Positions 23,687 to 27,133 of a stretch of 27,133 nucleotides of DNA are shown here, piece by piece; position 1 is the stretch's first letter, and the number at the start of each line of letters is the position of its first letter. The position numbers were made by a program, and so were the translations under genes. This DNA comes from JBGVMW01 sp045122835. GTDB taxonomy: Bacteria > Bacillota > Clostridia > Lachnospirales > Lachnospiraceae. Location of the stretch: assembly GCA_045122835.1 (NCBI GenBank), contig JBGVIB010000056.1, positions 1 through 27,133 of the forward strand. Direction: 5' to 3'. The notes beneath the pieces were generated by a model. It saw nothing but the letters and a program-made list of their open reading frames with translations. It ran no database searches and had not been told where the DNA came from.

Positions 23687-24729
23687 TTTTGTACCTTCCT
23701 CTCCTGACAGCGTCGTCTAAGCTGACCACATGCGCCATCAATGTCTCGTCCCATTTCCCGTCTAACTGTAGCATTCACACCACATTTTATCAACTGTTCC
23801 ATAAACGCTTCTGCTGCTTTTCTTGTGACAGTTTCAAACCCTAATTCTTTTACTGGATTGACTGGAATCAAATTCACATGACAGTTCAAGCCCCGAAGTT
23901 TTGATGATAATTCTAACGCATCTGCTTTGGAATCGTTGACTCCATGAACCAGACTGTATTCAAAGGTTAGACGTCTTCCTGTTTTTTCAAAATAATATCC
24001 GCATGCACTAAGCACTTCTTCCATGGAATAACTGTTTGCCACAGGCATAATTGCCTTTCGTTTCTCGTCATTAGGAGCATGCAGGGATAATGCCAATGTA
24101 ATCTGTAGCTTTTCCTCTGCAAGCTGCCTAATCTTTGGCACCAGACCACAGGTGGATACTGTGATATTTCTCTGACTGATATTGAGCCCATTCTCATCAC
24201 TTAACAAAGCGAGAAAACGCAACACATTATCATAATTGTCAAGAGGTTCTCCTGTTCCCATTAACACAACATTTGTTACCCGCTCTCCATCATAACGCTG
24301 GATCCGGTAAATCTGCTCTAACATTTCTGCCGGCGTCAGATTTCTGACCAATCCGTCAATACCAGAAGCACAGAACTTACACCCCATACGACACCCCACC
24401 TGCGTTGAAATGCAGACAGAATTGCCATGTTTATACCGCATACGCACACTTTCTACCAGATTACCATCTTCTAACGCAAACAGGAACTTTGTTGTACCGT
24501 CTATTTCAGATGTCTGCTGGGTAACCAGTTCTAATGTGGTAAGCACCGCCTGCTCTTTGCATTTTTCTTTTAAGGAAACCGGTATATTCAACATTTCCTC
24601 ATAGGAAGCACATAGCTTTTTGTGCATCCATTCATATATTTGTTTTCCACGAAATTCCTTTTCCCCGATTTCTTTCATGTATGACTTAAGTTCATCTAAC
24701 GTCATACTTTTAACATCTTTTTTTTCCAT
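23683..24729 (-). CDS. rlmN: 23S rRNA (adenine(2503)-C2)-methyltransferase RlmN
   Basis: Radical SAM enzyme that methylates A2503 of 23S rRNA and A37 of some tRNAs. The 348-residue protein has the iron-sulfur motif CRMGCKFC (Cys113, 117, 120), VLMGTGEPLDNYDNV, NITVSTCGLVPKI and SLHAPND, and the C-terminal GACGQLRRR segment with the methyl-carrying cysteine. The length is typical. Nothing suggests the C8-methylating Cfr variant. The ATG has AAGGA 5 bases upstream. It overlaps the phosphatase gene by 4 bases. Confidence 0.95.
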   Translation of the reverse strand: MEKKDVKSMTLDELKSYMKEIGEKEFRGKQIYEWMHKKLCASYEEMLNIPVSLKEKCKEQAVLTTLELVTQQTSEIDGTTKFLFALEDGNLVESVRMRYKHGNSVCISTQVGCRMGCKFCASGIDGLVRNLTPAEMLEQIYRIQRYDGERVTNVVLMGTGEPLDNYDNVLRFLALLSDENGLNISQRNITVSTCGLVPKIRQLAEEKLQITLALSLHAPNDEKRKAIMPVANSYSMEEVLSACGYYFEKTGRRLTFEYSLVHGVNDSKADALELSSKLRGLNCHVNLIPVNPVKELGFETVTRKAAEAFMEQLIKCGVNATVRREMGRDIDGACGQLRRRCQERKVQK

Positions 24730-24769
24730 ACAATTCCTTACATATAAACATATCGTACCTTATGCTTTC

Positions 24770-24788
24770 GCAACTATTCAATAGTTAA
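24770..24788. repeat. Possible collapsed remnant of the intergenic repeat at the rsmB stop
   Basis: GCAACTATTCA followed at once by ATAGTTAA looks like the two ends of the repeat element (GYAACTATTCAG and CTGAATAGTTAC) joined without the interior. It overlaps the last codons and stop of rsmB. The motif is short and self-complementary, so chance is possible. Confidence 0.3.
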
Positions 24789-26141
24789 TGCTTTCCTACG
24801 AAACTTTGCTATAAAAAATCCATCCGTCTGATTGATACCTGGCAAAAACTGTATATATCCTTCTTTTGCTGTTTCATTTTTACAGACTTCCGGTAATTCA
24901 TCATAAAATGGTACTGCTTCAAATTCCTTGTGATTTTCAAGAAAATATCTTACATTTTCCTCATTCTCCCCCTGATGAATGGTACAGGTACTGAACATCA
25001 GCGTACCGCCTGGCTTTACATACCGGCATACCACATCAAGGATATTTTTCTGAAGTGCAGATAATTCTTCTAATGTATCCGGTGTTATTTTGTACTTGAT
25101 ATCCTTCTTTCTGCCAATTACACCCAGACCGGAACACGGAAGGTCAGCAATCACAACGTCTGATTTTTCTTCCATCGTAGTATCATAACACAATGCGTCC
25201 ATTTCTGCAACCCGCATGTTCTCTATTCCCAGTCTTTCCATATTTTCATGGATAAAATCCGTCTTATACTCTGTTAAATCTCTTGCTTCCACCATACCTG
25301 TTCCATTAAGCACATCTGCGGCATGGATACTCTTGCCTCCCGGAGCTGCACAGACATCCAGTACAAAATCTCCAGCCTTGATTCCAGCTAATTCCACCAC
25401 CATCATAGAACTAATATCCTGCACAGCAAATCTGCCTTCCCGAAAGGCTTTTACTGCTTTCAGATAATTATAATCTGAAATTTCCAATGCATATGGCAGA
25501 TATTCCGAAGATTCTGCTGTTACATCATCTTCCCGTAGCATGGATACCAATTCTTCCACTGTCTGTCTGTGATTGCGGCAGCGTATGGTTGTTTTCTTTT
25601 CACACAATAAGCCAGCACATATCTGCTCTGTAAGTTCTATTCCATAAGTATCATGCCATAATTCCACAATCCATTCCGGCATAGAATACTTTACCGAGAG
25701 ATATGTGGTAATATTTTCTTCCTTACCAGGATAGCTGATACTATCCTTTTCCCTAGCTATAGTTCGTAATACGCCATTTACAAAGCCGGATAAGTTTCCA
25801 AAATTCTTTCTCTTTGCCAGCTTTACCGCCTCATTACAGGCAGCGGAATCCGGGATTCTGTCCATAAATAAAATCTGGTACACTGACATTCGTATCAAAT
25901 TACGAATAAATGGCTTCATTTTCTTCACTTTCACTTTGGAATACTGATTGGTGATATAATCTATTTTTATTAAATTTTCAATTGTACCCTCCACCAGCTT
26001 GGTAATCAGTGCTCTATCCTGCTTACTGGCAAACTGGTACTTCTCTAATGTACCTCGAAGCACAATATGACTATGTTCTCCTTCTTCTATACACTCTATA
26101 AGTACTGAAAGAGCGATTTCTCTTGTGTTTATACTAGTCAT
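24774..26141 (-). CDS. rsmB: 16S rRNA (cytosine(967)-C5)-methyltransferase RsmB
   Basis: SAM-dependent m5C methyltransferase of the Sun/Fmu family. The 455-residue protein has an N-terminal NusB-like helical domain (to about residue 140, with NEAVKLAKRKNFGNLSGFVNGVLR) and a C-terminal Rossmann methyltransferase domain with DVCAAPGGKS, ADLPCSGLG (one conserved Cys) and FSTCTIHQGENE (the other conserved Cys). The ATG lies 8 bases inside the end of the peptidase gene, indicating translational coupling. Its 3' end overlaps a short palindrome resembling a fused repeat terminus. Confidence 0.94.
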   Translation of the reverse strand: MTSINTREIALSVLIECIEEGEHSHIVLRGTLEKYQFASKQDRALITKLVEGTIENLIKIDYITNQYSKVKVKKMKPFIRNLIRMSVYQILFMDRIPDSAACNEAVKLAKRKNFGNLSGFVNGVLRTIAREKDSISYPGKEENITTYLSVKYSMPEWIVELWHDTYGIELTEQICAGLLCEKKTTIRCRNHRQTVEELVSMLREDDVTAESSEYLPYALEISDYNYLKAVKAFREGRFAVQDISSMMVVELAGIKAGDFVLDVCAAPGGKSIHAADVLNGTGMVEARDLTEYKTDFIHENMERLGIENMRVAEMDALCYDTTMEEKSDVVIADLPCSGLGVIGRKKDIKYKITPDTLEELSALQKNILDVVCRYVKPGGTLMFSTCTIHQGENEENVRYFLENHKEFEAVPFYDELPEVCKNETAKEGYIQFLPGINQTDGFFIAKFRRKALTIE

Positions 26142-26847
26142 TTCTTCTCCTTCCGGCTATCAGCACTAATCTTAATAACTGCAAAATTGCCGTTGCCGCA
26201 CTTGCCACATATGTCAATGCTGCAGCAGTCAATACTTTTTTCGTTGCTGGTATTTCGCTGCTGTTTAAAATTCCGTTGCTTTCTAATAATTTTACCGCTC
26301 TGGATGATGCATTGAACTCTACCGGCAGAGTTACAAGCTGAAACAGTACTGCAAAGCAGAACAGTAAAATCCCAATTGGTATAAGAAAATCAAAGGCTGA
26401 AAAAATTAATCCTGCAATGATTAATGGCCATGATAACCGGGAACCGATATTGGCTAATGGTACCAGTGTAGAACGGATTCCCAATGGTGCATACTTCTGC
26501 TGGTGCTGAATGGCATGACCTGTCTCATGGGCTGCTACTCCGATAGCTGCTACGGATGTGGAACCATAAACGGTATCGGAAAGTCTTAAAATCTTTCTTG
26601 ATGGGTCATAATGGTCGGTCAGGTTGCCAGATATGTGTTCTACTCTCACATCATAAATGCCTGCTGAATGAAGTAGTCTTGTTGCGGCTTCTGCACCTGT
26701 CATGTTGCTGATACTGCGCACACGGGAATACTTGTTGAATGTGCTTTTTACCAGGCCTGAGGCTGCCAGGCTGAGTATTACACCAATAATTACCAGAATA
26801 TAGGTCGGGTCGAATGTGTAGTAGTAATATCCATATAAAAATGTCAT
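26134..26847 (-). CDS. YugP-like membrane zinc metallopeptidase
   Basis: Putative membrane metalloprotease of the neutral zinc family that includes Bacillus YugP; substrates are unknown. The 237-residue protein has an N-terminal membrane segment (about residues 15-33), the zinc motif HETGH at residues 107-111 within GVAAHETGHAIQHQ, and two or three hydrophobic segments after it (about 126-185 and 208-230). ATG follows AAAGGAGG. It is the first gene seen in the operon that leads through rsmB and rlmN to the kinase; in related genomes def and fmt often lie upstream, but the window ends first. Confidence 0.88.
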   Translation of the reverse strand: MTFLYGYYYYTFDPTYILVIIGVILSLAASGLVKSTFNKYSRVRSISNMTGAEAATRLLHSAGIYDVRVEHISGNLTDHYDPSRKILRLSDTVYGSTSVAAIGVAAHETGHAIQHQQKYAPLGIRSTLVPLANIGSRLSWPLIIAGLIFSAFDFLIPIGILLFCFAVLFQLVTLPVEFNASSRAVKLLESNGILNSSEIPATKKVLTAAALTYVASAATAILQLLRLVLIAGRRRND

Positions 26848-26950
26848 TGCTTATTCCTCCTTTGATATTTTGCAGTTGCTGTGTGAAGCATTGCCCATCC
26901 GTGAATTGTCAGAATTCACTACCTTGTTGGCACTTTAAACTTATCTGTTC
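26848..26950. other. Leader between the repeat element and the peptidase gene
   Basis: No gene. It holds the ribosome site of the peptidase gene and a perfect 7-bp inverted repeat, GTGAATT (26901-26907) and AATTCAC (26913-26919), around a 5-base centre. That could be an operator or a small hairpin. No convincing promoter was found. Confidence 0.4.
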
Positions 26951-27132
26951 GTAACTATTCAGTACCCTCATAGATTACCAATGTTATTATGAATTACATT
27001 CATAATAACATGCCAAAATCCATGCAGAATCACCTACGGTGATGGATTTTGGCCTGCTGCCACTACGTTTTCATACGGACTGTGCAGTTCAGCACAATAC
27101 AAGCTTGTATTGTCCTGGTTCTGAATAGTTAC
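26951..27132. repeat. Structured intergenic repeat element, copy 2 (upstream of the peptidase gene)
   Basis: 182 bp bounded by perfect 12-bp inverted termini, GTAACTATTCAG (26951-26962) and CTGAATAGTTAC (27121-27132). Inside are a perfect 14-bp hairpin with loop TAC (26981-26994 with 26998-27011), a compound hairpin CCAAAATCC/GGATTTTGG (27013-27021 with 27044-27052) enclosing ATCACC/GGTGAT, the 26-bp core shared with copy 1 (27063-27088), and a 20-bp perfect palindrome (27094-27113). No coding potential. Confidence 0.85.
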
Positions 27133-27133
27133 A

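Noticed and set aside
1..27133. tRNA, rRNA, riboswitch, CRISPR array or transposase gene
   Set aside because: No cloverleaf, no regularly spaced long direct repeats, no recognised aptamer and no transposase-like frame were seen by eye on either strand.

Overview
This looks like a chromosomal segment of an AT-rich, endospore-forming Gram-positive anaerobe of the class Clostridia. Gene order and protein similarity by eye suggest a Lachnospiraceae-type genome. The main reasons are a PASTA kinase/PP2C pair, sigma-E and sigma-G with SpoIIGA beside the division cluster, tandem class B PBPs, strong AGGAGG-type ribosome sites and frequent TTG/GTG starts. All 22 genes I can support lie on the minus strand, so transcription runs from high to low coordinates. 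I see no rRNA, tRNA, CRISPR array, prophage or insertion sequence with a transposase.

Layout in transcription order. (1) 26847 to 18856 is a translation and signalling operon: a YugP-like membrane zinc peptidase, rsmB, rlmN, a PP2C phosphatase, a PASTA Ser/Thr kinase, rsgA and rpe. ychF follows and ends at a strong terminator (17584-17618). (2) 17441 to 6701 is a division and cell wall (dcw) cluster: mraZ, rsmH, ftsL-like, a PBP2/FtsI, a PASTA-tailed SpoVD-like PBP, ftsW, murA, ftsQ/divIB and ftsZ, closed by a terminator (6647-6682). mraY, murD, murG, murE, murF and ftsA are absent. (3) 6454 to 1847 is a sporulation block: spoIIGA, sigE, an MBL/beta-CASP protein, sigG and a YlmC/YmxH protein. 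(4) 1595 to 1 is a fatty acid synthesis operon: acpP, fabD and the 5' part of fabG.

The regulatory DNA is unusually readable. mraZ has a sigma-A promoter followed by TGG boxes repeating exactly every 10 bp, as expected for MraZ autoregulation. acpP has a consensus promoter whose -10 abuts a FabT-like palindrome, with a second palindrome downstream. spoIIGA has a promoter with 21-bp spacing and an overlapping Spo0A-like box, as in the Bacillus spoIIG promoter. The sigG start codon lies in one arm of a perfect 13-bp inverted repeat, and the murA Shine-Dalgarno lies in a 13-bp near-perfect one, so both could be under translational control.

The best candidate for something undescribed is a structured intergenic repeat of about 180 bp. 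There are two clear copies (22768-22945 and 26951-27132) and possible remnants at 19571 and 24770, all around the kinase/phosphatase operon. The copies share a 26-bp identical core, a 14-bp hairpin whose differences are all G-U wobbles on the transcribed strand, and 12-bp inverted termini that are perfect in one copy.
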